Part shown: positions 7,574 through 14,470 of the stretch, piece after piece
How positions within the stretch are numbered: the stretch's first letter is position 1
Layout of the letters: each line of letters begins with the position of its first letter
Assembly: GCA_002348005.1 (NCBI GenBank)
Contig: DDYQ01000094.1
Span: 1-20,280, forward strand
Source of the DNA: Desulfobacteraceae bacterium UBA2230
GTDB lineage: Bacteria; Desulfobacterota; Desulfobacteria; Desulfobacterales; Desulfosarcinaceae
Direction of reading: 5' to 3'
DNA: 20,280 nucleotides
The notes under the pieces: model-generated
What the model saw: only the letters and a program-made list of their open reading frames with translations
Told to the model about the DNA's origin: nothing
Databases searched by the model: none
Program-made: the position numbers and the translations under genes

Positions 7574-8605
7574 TTATTTCATATAACCGGCCTCTTTGTA
7601 AAACTTTTCCGCTCCCGGATGCAGGGGAACCGCAACGTTGACCCATCCCTTTTCCGGAACGAAGGTCTGGTTGGCGTTGTTGATCTCGTGGAGCTCGGCC
7701 ACATTCTGGCACAGTATTTTGGTGATCGCATAGGCGACCTCGTCGGACACATGGCTGCCGATCAACAGTTCGCCGGTGCTCACCACGGTCGGGGTTTCCT
7801 TGGTCTGCCCTTTGTAGGTCTCCTTGGCAATGATCTGCTGTCCGGAAGCCCTCGGCAGCGTGCCCAGATCCTGGGCCAGCTTGTCGATGCATTCGTCGGA
7901 CACCGCCAGCAGGGTGCTGTCGCGGCTGACGAACATCTCGGTGACGGCCGCGGCCGGCAGGGCCAGGTGGGTGAAGACGAAATCGACATGGCGGTCTTTG
8001 TAAAGGCTGATCATGTCGGCGTAGACGGCCTGGAACACCTTGCCGCCGGCCTTTTCGATGGCTTCGGTGGAGATCCCGTAAAAGTTCAGGATATTTTCGA
8101 TCAGGGGCAGGTCGGAGGTGCCTTTCGTCGGCAGGGCCACTTTGATGGCCTTGCCCGCCTTGACCAGGTCGGCCATTTCGGCCACCGTCTGGATGCCCCT
8201 GTCCTGGGCCGCCACGAAATGGACATAGTAGGTCCCGAAAATCCCGCCCAGGGCCCGCAGGTTCTGGTTGGGTTTTTCAAAAAGCGGCTCCAGGCCCTTA
8301 TAGGCCATCTTGTCCACGAAGGTGATGCCCCATCCCAGGTCGTCCTTCCCGCCTGAGACCCTGGCCGGGTTGACGACGCCGCCGCCGGGGACCACCTTGA
8401 CGATGATTTTGGGTTCTTTTTCGGTGATCAGGCGGGCGATGCCGCCGGCCTGGACATACCAGCCACCGCCCACCCCGCCGGCCACCCAGCTCAGGGTAAC
8501 CGGCTTCAGGTCATCGGCCGCGGCCGAGGGCCCCGGCAGGGCGAGTGCGACGAACGACATGGCGATCAGAACAGAAACAATGCCTCTCCAACCCGTTTTC
8601 TTCAT
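7574..8605 (-). CDS. TAXI-family TRAP transporter solute-binding protein
   Basis: A 343-residue exported protein. Residues 1-29 form a signal peptide with a basic start (MKKTGWRG), a hydrophobic core and a cut near 'PSAAA'. The mature protein opens with 'LSWVAGGVGGGWYVQAGGIARLI', the glycine-rich segment that marks the TAXI branch of TRAP binding proteins. It binds the substrate in the periplasm and delivers it to the fused permease encoded next. Known TAXI systems usually carry dicarboxylates, glutamate-like or other organic acids, but the ligand here is unknown. The start ATG at 8605 has an AGAGGAAA site upstream. It is the first gene of a three-gene operon that ends with the racemase-family enzyme. 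Confidence 0.92.
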   Translation of the reverse strand: MKKTGWRGIVSVLIAMSFVALALPGPSAAADDLKPVTLSWVAGGVGGGWYVQAGGIARLITEKEPKIIVKVVPGGGVVNPARVSGGKDDLGWGITFVDKMAYKGLEPLFEKPNQNLRALGGIFGTYYVHFVAAQDRGIQTVAEMADLVKAGKAIKVALPTKGTSDLPLIENILNFYGISTEAIEKAGGKVFQAVYADMISLYKDRHVDFVFTHLALPAAAVTEMFVSRDSTLLAVSDECIDKLAQDLGTLPRASGQQIIAKETYKGQTKETPTVVSTGELLIGSHVSDEVAYAITKILCQNVAELHEINNANQTFVPEKGWVNVAVPLHPGAEKFYKEAGYMK

Positions 8606-9021
8606 TTTCTTTTCCTCTTCTTTACTGGTTTATTTCAATAGACTCAAATCGGTCCGAACGGCTGCCTGCGACCCGCCGCGCGGCGGGCGGCGCGGCCGTT
8701 CCGCCGGATGCCTCACCCGATCATTGCAGTTGCGGCCCATCTCCGCCGCGCGCCCTCCGACGAAAACGGTTCCGGCGGCGGGGGCGGCACAGCCTCCGGG
8801 AAGGCGCTTGCCGGATGAGAGTCGGCGCAAACTTTTGCAGGGATGCCGCGATGCGGCAGGCAGGATGTCGCCCGTTCCGGCTGGACGGGCAGGGAAAGCG
8901 GGGGATTCCGGAAACACCGGGCTCCGGTTCCATTGAATGCCTTCAATCTCGTCCCGACAGCGCATGAGCGGTGTTCACCAGAGCGCTGCAACATTCGACC
9001 CGACTGCATTTTGAACGCCGG

Positions 9022-9051
9022 AATTTAGAACACGCCAATCGCGTATGTCAA
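9022..9051 (-). promoter_or_regulatory. Candidate sigma-70 promoter of the TAXI-TRAP operon
   Basis: On the minus strand a perfect -35 box TTGACA (9051-9046) is followed after 18 bases by TAAATT (9027-9022). It lies directly after the terminator-like hairpin of the kinase gene and reads toward the binding-protein gene, whose start is about 410 bases away. Confidence 0.5.
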
Positions 9052-9066
9052 TATAAGATCGGCCTG

Positions 9067-9087
9067 CGCTCCGGCCGCGCCGGAGCG
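9067..9087 (-). terminator. Hairpin after the PAS-PAS hybrid kinase gene
   Basis: CGCTCCGGC (9067-9075) and GCCGGAGCG (9079-9087) form a perfect 9-bp stem with a 3-base loop. It starts 17 bases downstream of the kinase stop codon. There is no long U-run after it, only a mixed AT-rich segment further on. Confidence 0.6.
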
Positions 9088-9103
9088 GTTCCCCTCAAGA
9101 AGT

Positions 9104-11059
9104 TCAGTGCACCCGGGCCACTGCGTAAATGGCTTTCAGCACTTCGGAGGAGGATGCCGATTTGCTCACGAACGCCTCCGCGCCGGCATCCCGCATGGCC
9201 CTCGCGGTGTGTTCGTCTTCGAACATGGAAAGCCCGATCACGCGCACCCCGGGCAGCTCGGCCCGGATTCTGCGCGTGGCCTCGATGCCGTCCATTTCGG
9301 GCATGGAGATGTCCATCACGATCACATCCGGCCTCAGCCGGTGGGCCAGTTCGACCGCCTCCCGGCCGTTGGTGGCCTCGCCCACGATCCGGATGTCGGG
9401 CTGGCCCGCGGTCAGCTGAATCAATCCCTGGCGCATCACCTTGTGGTCGTCGGCAAACAGGACCCGGATTCCGCCCGAATCGCAGGCCATGCTCACCCGG
9501 GAAGGCGTGAAGGGCGCGTGCGGCTCCACCTGTTGCAGCACTTCGGCCGGCGGAAGGTCCAGGGGCAGCGTCAGCGTAAACCGGCTGCCCTTCCCCGGGG
9601 TGCTTTCGACACTGAGGCAGCCGCCGACATAGCTGGCGCGTTCGCGCAGGCTGAGCAGGCCCAGGCCGACCTTCTCGGGCAGAGAATCGAGAACCGTCGG
9701 ATCGAACCCCCGACCTTTATCGCTGACCGTGACGGCCATTTCGTTCGCCGAGCGGGAAAGGGCCACGGCGGCTTCTTTCACGCCGGCGTGCTTGGCGATA
9801 TTGAACAACAGCTCCTGGATGGCTCTGAAGACGAAGCTTTTCAGGGGCATGTTTTCAAACTGCTCGGCCGCATCCGCCTGCAGCTGCACCGTCAGGCCGA
9901 AGCGTTCGTCCATCTGCTGACACAACCCCCTCAGGGCGGCGAGCAGCCCCAGATGATGCAGCACCGCCGGGCTGAGTTCGTGGGACAGCTGCCGCGCCTT
10001 GGAAATGGAATCGGACAGCATGCCCACGATATCCGGCAGTTTGGGCGCCCGGGGCAGTTCCTCGCAGACGGCTTCCAGCTGAAGCCGGGCCGCGGCCAGC
10101 ACCTGTTGCAGATCGTCATGAATCAGCTCGGCGATACGCCGCTTTTCACGCTCCTCGGCCTCGATCAGCTCTACGGCCAACGCCTGGAGCTGATTGGCCC
10201 GGGTGCGGGCGAGCGCGGTGCGTTCGGCCACCCGCTGCTCGAGGGATTCGTTCATCTGCTTTATGGCCTGCTCCGCCTGCTTGCGCTCGGTAATATCCAC
10301 TCCCGAGGAGATGATGGCCCGCTTGCCCTGAATCTCGATCACCGCCGCCGAAAGCATGCGGGTTCTGATCTCTCCGTTTTTGGTCCGGATCCGGGATTCA
10401 CTGGTATTCGTACTGCCGACTGCTTCGAGCGCCTTGATCATTTCAGCGCGCTCGGCTTCGGTTACGAAACCAAGCTCCAGGGAAGTCCTGCCGATTATTT
10501 CTTCGGCCGGGTAACCGGTCAACTCGCAGTACGCCTTGTTGACCATCAGGTATCGACCGGTTTTAATGTCCGTTATGCACAGGAAACCCGGGCTTTCATG
10601 GAACAGCCTGGAAAATTTGTCCTCACTCTGCCGCAACGCCTCTTCGGCTTTTTTTCTTTCCGTGATGTCCCTTATGATGCTGATCAGTATGCTCCGGCCG
10701 TCGATTGCGGCGCCCTTGGAGCTGACCTCTACAAAAAACGTGCTGCCGTCTCTTCTGCGGTGCTCGGTCACGAAGCTGACGCCCCCGGCTCTGGCCAGCG
10801 CCATTTGTCCGGCGACAAGATGCCTGTCCAAAGGGGTGCGAAGGTCCGAAACCGGCATGGCGCGCAATTCTTCATAGCTGTAGCCGTAGGCCTGCACCGC
10901 CGCTTCATTGGCTTCGAGGATGCGCCCGTCTTCCTGATTGACGAACAGTATGATGTCGCGGCTCTCCTTCTTCAGCAGGTCGTAGCGCAGATTGAGCTCG
11001 TCGGGATTTGGGATCCGGGGGGGAAAACCGATCTGGTATTCAGTTGCCTGAGGCCGCAT
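9104..11059 (-). CDS. PAS-PAS-HisKA_3 hybrid histidine kinase with C-terminal receiver domain
   Basis: A 651-residue soluble sensor kinase. PAS units span about 23-137 and 144-262. A coiled-coil stretch at 263-310 leads into a HisKA_3 dimerisation domain with phosphoacceptor H314 in 'LIHDDLQQVL'. HATPase_c follows at about 405-500, with N-box N420 and the G-boxes 'DKGRGFD' and 'VGLGLLSLRERA'. A linker of about 28 residues joins a NarL-type receiver (530-645) with D537/D538, phosphoacceptor D583 and K633. The protein stops right after the receiver, so there is no LuxR-type DNA-binding helix-turn-helix. The start ATG is preceded by AAGGAGG. No membrane segments are visible, so the signal is cytoplasmic. 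Lying next to the TAXI-TRAP operon makes it a candidate regulator of uptake, but that is only positional. Confidence 0.93.
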   Translation of the reverse strand: MRPQATEYQIGFPPRIPNPDELNLRYDLLKKESRDIILFVNQEDGRILEANEAAVQAYGYSYEELRAMPVSDLRTPLDRHLVAGQMALARAGGVSFVTEHRRRDGSTFFVEVSSKGAAIDGRSILISIIRDITERKKAEEALRQSEDKFSRLFHESPGFLCITDIKTGRYLMVNKAYCELTGYPAEEIIGRTSLELGFVTEAERAEMIKALEAVGSTNTSESRIRTKNGEIRTRMLSAAVIEIQGKRAIISSGVDITERKQAEQAIKQMNESLEQRVAERTALARTRANQLQALAVELIEAEEREKRRIAELIHDDLQQVLAAARLQLEAVCEELPRAPKLPDIVGMLSDSISKARQLSHELSPAVLHHLGLLAALRGLCQQMDERFGLTVQLQADAAEQFENMPLKSFVFRAIQELLFNIAKHAGVKEAAVALSRSANEMAVTVSDKGRGFDPTVLDSLPEKVGLGLLSLRERASYVGGCLSVESTPGKGSRFTLTLPLDLPPAEVLQQVEPHAPFTPSRVSMACDSGGIRVLFADDHKVMRQGLIQLTAGQPDIRIVGEATNGREAVELAHRLRPDVIVMDISMPEMDGIEATRRIRAELPGVRVIGLSMFEDEHTARAMRDAGAEAFVSKSASSSEVLKAIYAVARVH

Positions 11060-11119
11060 TCGACCTCCTTGGATAAAAGGACATACGCCAGTTATTAAGT
11101 ACCTAATTGAATTTTGAAA

Positions 11120-11148
11120 ACATTACCTGATTCCGCCTGCGCGGTCAA
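11120..11148 (-). promoter_or_regulatory. Candidate sigma-70 promoter of the PAS-PAS hybrid kinase
   Basis: On the minus strand TTGACC (11148-11143) is followed after 17 bases by TAATGT (11125-11120). An imperfect palindrome TTAAGTACCTAA lies just downstream, near 11095-11106, and could be an operator. The kinase start is about 60 bases beyond the -10 box. Confidence 0.5.
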
Positions 11149-11185
11149 AGGCTAAGTCGGCCGCCGGCGCGGCGGGATGAGGCCC

Positions 11186-11215
11186 GGCGCGGTCGAAGGC
11201 GCTTTTCACCGCGCC
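11186..11215 (-). terminator. Stem-loop downstream of the tailed phasin-like gene
   Basis: GGCGCGGT (11186-11193) and ACCGCGCC (11208-11215) form an 8-bp stem around a 14-base loop. It starts about 33 bases after the stop codon at 11248. A second GC hairpin, CCGCC-N5-GGCGG, lies at 11161-11175. Together they would separate this gene from the kinase promoter. No U-run is seen. Confidence 0.45.
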
Positions 11216-11247
11216 CGCAACGCATTTGATGCCGCGTTGAACGCCGG

Positions 11248-11955
11248 TCATCCTTTTTTGCGTGCCTTCTTCCTGGGGGTGGGGGATGGGGCGGCTTCCC
11301 CGGTGTGGCCTTTGGTCTGCGGGGATCGGCCGGCCTTTGCGGCGGGCGACTTGGCCCGCGGAGCCCTGGCGGATTTTTTCTTCCGCCCTGGCCCGGGCGC
11401 TGCGGGCGATGGGGCGGACTCCGCACTGGGGCCCGCTGCGTCCGGCGATGGGGCGGACTCTTCTGCACGGCCCTTGGTCCGGGAGGCTTTTGCGGACGCG
11501 TTGCCGGACGCTTCCTGCACGGATGCCGACGGCTCAGCCGCTGCGACAGGGCCCGGCGATGCGGCGGCCTTTTCCGTACGGTCCTCGGTGGCCGGGGGAT
11601 GAACGGTCCCGATGTCGGCCGCGGCTTGCGGCGGCGGGACCGCCCCTTCGGCACGGCCCGGTGCAGGGACCGGGGCGGCTTTGCCGTTATCCTGCACGCT
11701 ACGCCCGGTCCGATTGTCCCGGCGGCCGTACGGGTCACGGATCATCGCATTGAACGCTTCGCGGGTCTCGTTCACCGAGTCCATCCACTGGGCCATCGTC
11801 CTGACGTGCTCCCGGGGCCATCCCGACATCTGTTCAAAAAAGGCCAGGGCCGCACGCCCGGATTGTTCCTGGACGCTGCTCACGGTGTCGAGCAGCATGC
11901 CGAAAGCCGATTTTTGAAGTTTGAAGATTTCTTTGGCCAACTGGTCTGGAACCAT
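11248..11955 (-). CDS. Phasin-like protein with Lys/Pro/Ala-rich C-terminal tail
   Basis: A 235-residue protein in two parts. Residues 1-76 are helical and align without gaps to the start of the phasin-like protein encoded at 12414-12743. By hand I count about 39 identities in 76, including 'QEQSGRA', 'FEQM' and 'QWMDS'. Residues from about 80 to 235 are low-complexity and rich in Ala, Pro, Ser, Lys and Arg, ending in basic blocks such as 'GRKKKSARAPRAK' and 'PRKKARKKG'. This layout resembles PhaF-type phasins, whose tail is histone-H1-like and binds DNA while the head coats storage granules. The family call is by resemblance only. No PHA synthase lies nearby. The start ATG at 11955 has GGGGAG five bases upstream. 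The tail repeats an 'ESAPSP' unit. Confidence 0.65.
   Translation of the reverse strand: MVPDQLAKEIFKLQKSAFGMLLDTVSSVQEQSGRAALAFFEQMSGWPREHVRTMAQWMDSVNETREAFNAMIRDPYGRRDNRTGRSVQDNGKAAPVPAPGRAEGAVPPPQAAADIGTVHPPATEDRTEKAAASPGPVAAAEPSASVQEASGNASAKASRTKGRAEESAPSPDAAGPSAESAPSPAAPGPGRKKKSARAPRAKSPAAKAGRSPQTKGHTGEAAPSPTPRKKARKKG
11405..11460. repeat. Short direct repeat inside the phasin-tail coding region
   Basis: The 17-mer GGCGATGGGGCGGACTC occurs at 11405-11421 and again at 11444-11460, a 39-base (13-codon) period. It encodes the repeated 'ESAPSP' block on the minus strand, so the tail has probably grown by in-frame duplication. Confidence 0.75.
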
Positions 11956-12075
11956 GCTTTCTCCCCATTTTCGTTCGGTTCAGGTTCGCCCGGGCACCTT
12001 CGCTCGGCGATCGGGTTCTGACGGGCCCGGTTGGGCGGGTGCTTTCTCAAACACCATTTCTGGGCTGGTTGCATG

Positions 12076-12084
12076 ATTATCGCA
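12076..12084 (-). promoter_or_regulatory. Candidate extended -10 promoter of the tailed phasin-like gene
   Basis: On the minus strand TGCGATAAT is an extended -10 sequence. The first AGTAGGGTT copy (12102-12094) ends 12 bases upstream of the GATAAT hexamer and covers the approximate -35 position, as expected for a regulated promoter. The leader to the start codon would be about 114 bases. Confidence 0.4.
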
Positions 12085-12093
12085 ATAAACAGT

Positions 12094-12324
12094 AACCCTA
12101 CTTTGCATTCGGGCAAGGCTTTAGAACCGCCCTGCCCCCCTTGGTTTCCAATACCTTAAGCGATCGAAACCAAGCCGCAAAGGTGATGCCGCGCACCCTT
12201 TTACGGCCAACCGGCAGCGCATCTGCGCTTCCTCGCGCCTGAACCCCGGCGGGCACCCGGTGCTCAGAGATTTTTCCCGGGAGTAGGGTTTCAATAGAGG
12301 TTCACGGCACCGCCAAGTAGGGTT
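12094..12324. repeat. Three copies of 9-mer AGTAGGGTT in the phasin control region
   Basis: Exact copies lie at 12282-12290 and 12316-12324 on the plus strand, and inverted (AACCCTACT) at 12094-12102. The first and third share the longer core AAGTAGGGTTA. The third stands 8 bases upstream of the -35 box of the plus-strand promoter, and the inverted one overlaps the -35 zone of the minus-strand promoter. Binding sites for a shared regulator are the simplest reading. Confidence 0.55.
12140..12174. promoter_or_regulatory. 9-bp inverted repeat, possible operator
   Basis: CTTGGTTTC (12140-12148) and GAAACCAAG (12166-12174) are a perfect inverted pair separated by 17 bases. It lies between the two divergent promoters. 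It could be a dimeric repressor site or an RNA hairpin, and nothing in the sequence decides which. Confidence 0.4.
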
Positions 12325-12332
12325 ATGCCGTA

Positions 12333-12360
12333 TTGAGACAACATTCGATATGTCTATTAT
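12333..12360 (+). promoter_or_regulatory. Candidate sigma-70 promoter of the two-gene phasin operon
   Basis: TTGAGA (12333-12338) and TATTAT (12355-12360) are 16 bases apart. The first start codon is about 53 bases downstream of the -10 box and has the strong site AAGGAGAG. Confidence 0.55.
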
Positions 12361-12413
12361 ACCCGCCATCCCGGTTCGGGGAGTTACCCAATCCCAATAA
12401 AAGGAGAGAAATT

Positions 12414-12743
12414 ATGATCGCCGAGCAAATGACCAAGAGGATGATCGACCTGCAAAAATCAACATTCGACATGATGCTCAACACCATGAGCAACATCCAG
12501 GAACAGTCCGGACGCGCCACCCGGGCCTATTTCGAACAGATGGCCAGCCTGCCTCAGGAGGGCGTGAAATCCATGAGTCAATGGATGGACTCGATGAAGC
12601 AAACCCGCGAAGAACTCAACTCGATTATGCGTGAAGGCTACGACAACTGGGGCAACATGGTCGAACAAAGCATTCGCAAGACCGAGGAAACCGCCAGCCA
12701 GACGCAACGCAAAGCCCAGGAATACGGGGGCCAGGAAGGATGA
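12414..12743 (+). CDS. Phasin-like small helical protein
   Basis: A 109-residue, probably all-helical, hydrophilic protein without a signal peptide. Residues 1-76 match the head of the tailed phasin-like protein encoded divergently at 11248-11955, with 'DLQKSTFDMML', 'IQEQSGRA', 'YFEQM' and 'QWMDSMKQTREELN'. Its C-terminal third is charged and Gln-rich and has no basic tail. Phasins coat polyhydroxyalkanoate granules, but the relation is by pattern, so a granule role is inference. The start ATG 12414 follows AAGGAGAG at ideal spacing. An in-frame ATG at 12333 is rejected because it has no ribosome site and falls inside the promoter. The stop lies next to the start of the following phasin-like gene. 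Confidence 0.7.
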   Translation: MIAEQMTKRMIDLQKSTFDMMLNTMSNIQEQSGRATRAYFEQMASLPQEGVKSMSQWMDSMKQTREELNSIMREGYDNWGNMVEQSIRKTEETASQTQRKAQEYGGQEG

Positions 12744-12748
12744 TTGCC

Positions 12749-13012
12749 ATGGATCAGAACACGGTGCTCCGACAGGTGCTGCAGTTCAACAAAACCGCTT
12801 TCGACAATTCCTTCAATGCCCTGGTGATGCTGCAGGAGCAGGCTGAAAAAGCGACCCGCATGATGCTTGATCAGGCGCCCTGGGTTCCCGAAGCAGGCCG
12901 CAGCACGATAGAGGAATGGGTCAACAGCTACAGCAGGGGACGCAACGACTTCAAAAAACAGATGGATGAAAGCTTCCAGAAACTGGAAGCCCAGTTTAAA
13001 TCCGACGATTGA
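12749..13012 (+). CDS. Third phasin-like small helical protein
   Basis: An 87-residue helical protein related to the two neighbouring phasin-like proteins. It has the same order of blocks: 'VLQFNKTAFDNSFNALVMLQ' aligns with 'DLQKSTFDMMLNTMSNIQ', then 'EQAEKATRMMLDQ', then 'IEEWVNSYSRGRNDF' where the others have 'QWMDS' and a T-R-E run. It ends in a charged stretch (FQKLEAQFKSDD). The start is uncertain: ATG 12740 overlaps the previous stop as ATGA but touches the AGGAAGG site, while ATG 12749 is 9 bases from it and is preferred. The two genes are cotranscribed and probably translationally coupled. A perfect hairpin follows the gene. Confidence 0.65.
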   Translation: MDQNTVLRQVLQFNKTAFDNSFNALVMLQEQAEKATRMMLDQAPWVPEAGRSTIEEWVNSYSRGRNDFKKQMDESFQKLEAQFKSDD

Positions 13013-13024
13013 TCCCATCAGGAC

Positions 13025-13052
13025 ATGCCGGGATTGTTGCCGATCCCGGCAT
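13025..13052 (+). terminator. Terminator-like hairpin after the phasin operon
   Basis: ATGCCGGGAT (13025-13034) and ATCCCGGCAT (13043-13052) form a perfect 10-bp stem with an 8-base loop, 12 bases after the stop codon. The next gene is convergent and ends at 13127, so a terminator is expected here. There is no clear T-run. Confidence 0.65.
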
Positions 13053-13126
13053 TCCGTCCAGCCTTCCAGGCCATGGCTGGCGTTACACAGCCGGACACCC
13101 CGAAACACCCGAACGCCCCAGCACAG

Positions 13127-14470
13127 TCACCTCAGCCCCGCGGCGCCGTCGAGCGCGCGGTGAACCGCCTGGCGACGATCTTCCACGTCGTTGCGATCCT
13201 CCGCATCGGGCAATCCTTCACGAGCGCCCCGGGCAATGATCTCGGCCTGCCGCCGCAGCGCGGCACGGTCTTCCGGCCGCTGCACGCAACCCGCGATCAC
13301 AGTGGTCGTCTCCAGCAGCCGGATGGTCACTGCGGCGCTGGTGCGCGCATTTTGACGGATCTGGTTGAATGCCGCCTCGACAATCGCCGGAAAGGTGACG
13401 GGAGGCGCGATCACCCGCAGGTGGTTCTGTTTATCGCGGCGGAACGGCGACGGCGTGGCCCTTCCCGCCAGGCGGCACAAGGCGGAGCCCAGGCGGTCCA
13501 CGCACCGGATCGCCGTAAACGGGTCGTTGACGCCGGGCGAAAGCGCCCGGACCGCGATCTCGACCAGCTGACTGAGCGCGAATTCGATATCCTGGGCCGG
13601 TGTCCGCTGGTTGCCCAGGATAATGGCTTCGTTGACTTTCGCCGTGAGCTTCTCGTCGACCCGGTCTCCGGGCCAGACCAGCGCCAGCGTCCTGCCGCCC
13701 GAAACATAGTGCCCCGGTCGCTTTTCCAATCGCAGGATCAGGTTTTCCCCGGCCGCCAGTCGAATCAGGACGTCGGCATCGATGAACTGGACGTAGCCGT
13801 CTCCGATTGCGGCCACCGGACGCGCTTCCCGCTCGAACGCGGCGGGCAGGTCGGCGGGAGCGGCGTCGGCCGCGGTCGCAGGCGCCGCACGGCCGACGTG
13901 TTCCGGAAACAGGCGATCGATGCCTTCGATCAGTTCCGCGCTGACCCGCGAGACGATCTCGTCGGCCTGGATGGAAACGGACACATGATGGATAAAGTAA
14001 ATGAGCACGCCCATGCTCACGATGGCGAACAGGACGCCCAGGGTGACCGACAGATGGGGGACGAAGGCATCCTCTTCGGCATGACGGACGGTGCGCAGCA
14101 CGAGCAGGCAGTAGAGAAAGGTGGCCACAAACGTGCCCAGCACCACCTGGTTCGACGTGTCGCTCATGAAATTGCGCAGCAGACGAGGGCCGAACTGAGA
14201 TGAGGCAAGCGTCAGGGCGACCAGGGTCATCGAAAAAACCACTCCGGCGATGGTCATCATCGATCCGGCGATCGTGCCCAGAACCGCGCTGGCGCCTTCG
14301 GCACCGCCGGTGTAGGCCCAACTCCAGCTCCGCAGCCAGCGGCCCGCGATCCTTTCGTCCACGGCCACGGTCGCAAAGACCAGAACGACCGCGCCGAGGG
14401 CCATCAGGGAGGGGACAAACCAGAAGCTGGAACGCAGCCGGTCCCAGAGTTTGAGCAGATACACTCTCAT
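13127..14470 (-). CDS. DUF2254-family membrane protein
   Basis: A 447-residue protein with four predicted N-terminal membrane helices (about 17-37, 62-88, 108-127, 138-162) and a large soluble C-terminal region. The stretch 'LASSQFGPRLLRNFM' after helix 2 and the later 'ALSPGVNDPFTA' are hallmarks of the DUF2254 family (predicted membrane protein), whose function is not established. The start ATG 14470 is preceded by AGGAGGTG with 8-base spacing. A longer frame reaching 14557 lacks such a site. It is convergent with the phasin operon and divergent from the DUF421 gene. There is no frameshift, and the length is normal for the family. Confidence 0.85.
   Translation of the reverse strand: MRVYLLKLWDRLRSSFWFVPSLMALGAVVLVFATVAVDERIAGRWLRSWSWAYTGGAEGASAVLGTIAGSMMTIAGVVFSMTLVALTLASSQFGPRLLRNFMSDTSNQVVLGTFVATFLYCLLVLRTVRHAEEDAFVPHLSVTLGVLFAIVSMGVLIYFIHHVSVSIQADEIVSRVSAELIEGIDRLFPEHVGRAAPATAADAAPADLPAAFEREARPVAAIGDGYVQFIDADVLIRLAAGENLILRLEKRPGHYVSGGRTLALVWPGDRVDEKLTAKVNEAIILGNQRTPAQDIEFALSQLVEIAVRALSPGVNDPFTAIRCVDRLGSALCRLAGRATPSPFRRDKQNHLRVIAPPVTFPAIVEAAFNQIRQNARTSAAVTIRLLETTTVIAGCVQRPEDRAALRRQAEIIARGAREGLPDAEDRNDVEDRRQAVHRALDGAAGLR

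Larger units (their letters stand above)
8606..9103. other. Intergenic region / long leader upstream of the TAXI-TRAP operon
   Basis: I find no convincing gene in these 498 bases. Short frames on both strands lack ribosome sites and family resemblance. On the minus strand the region contains, in order, the probable terminator of the upstream kinase (9067-9087), a good sigma-70 promoter (9022-9051), a 6-bp inverted repeat ATTGAA-N4-TTCAAT (8932-8947) and a perfect 16-bp GC palindrome (8672-8687). If the promoter is real, the TAXI messenger has an untranslated leader of about 400 bases. I recognise no known riboswitch in it. Confidence 0.5.
11956..12413. other. Divergent control region between phasin-like genes
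   Basis: There is no credible gene in these 458 bases. The region contains promoters in both directions (12076-12084 minus, 12333-12360 plus), three copies of the 9-mer AGTAGGGTT (one inverted), a 9-bp inverted repeat at 12140-12174, and a small dyad AGCGCA-TC-TGCGCT at 12216-12229. It looks like a shared regulatory region for the phasin-like genes on either side. Confidence 0.6.

Noticed and set aside
8672..8687. 16-bp perfect palindrome CCCGCCGCGCGGCGGG
   Set aside because: It may be an operator or hairpin, but a pure G/C palindrome in a GC-rich region is weak evidence alone, so it is only noted in the leader entry.
8713..9009. Small minus-strand open frames in the TAXI leader
   Set aside because: They are Pro/Arg/Cys-rich with no ribosome site and no domain, and several frames overlap each other.
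9107..11098. Plus-strand open frame of about 660 codons
   Set aside because: It is the antisense shadow of the PAS-PAS hybrid kinase, with no family resemblance.
12121..12369. 82-codon minus-strand frame in the phasin control region
   Set aside because: It has no ribosome site, overlaps the repeated regulatory motifs and plus-strand promoter, and has no protein-like pattern.
13025..14203. Plus-strand open frame of about 390 codons
   Set aside because: It is antisense to the DUF2254 gene and its start lies in the terminator hairpin.
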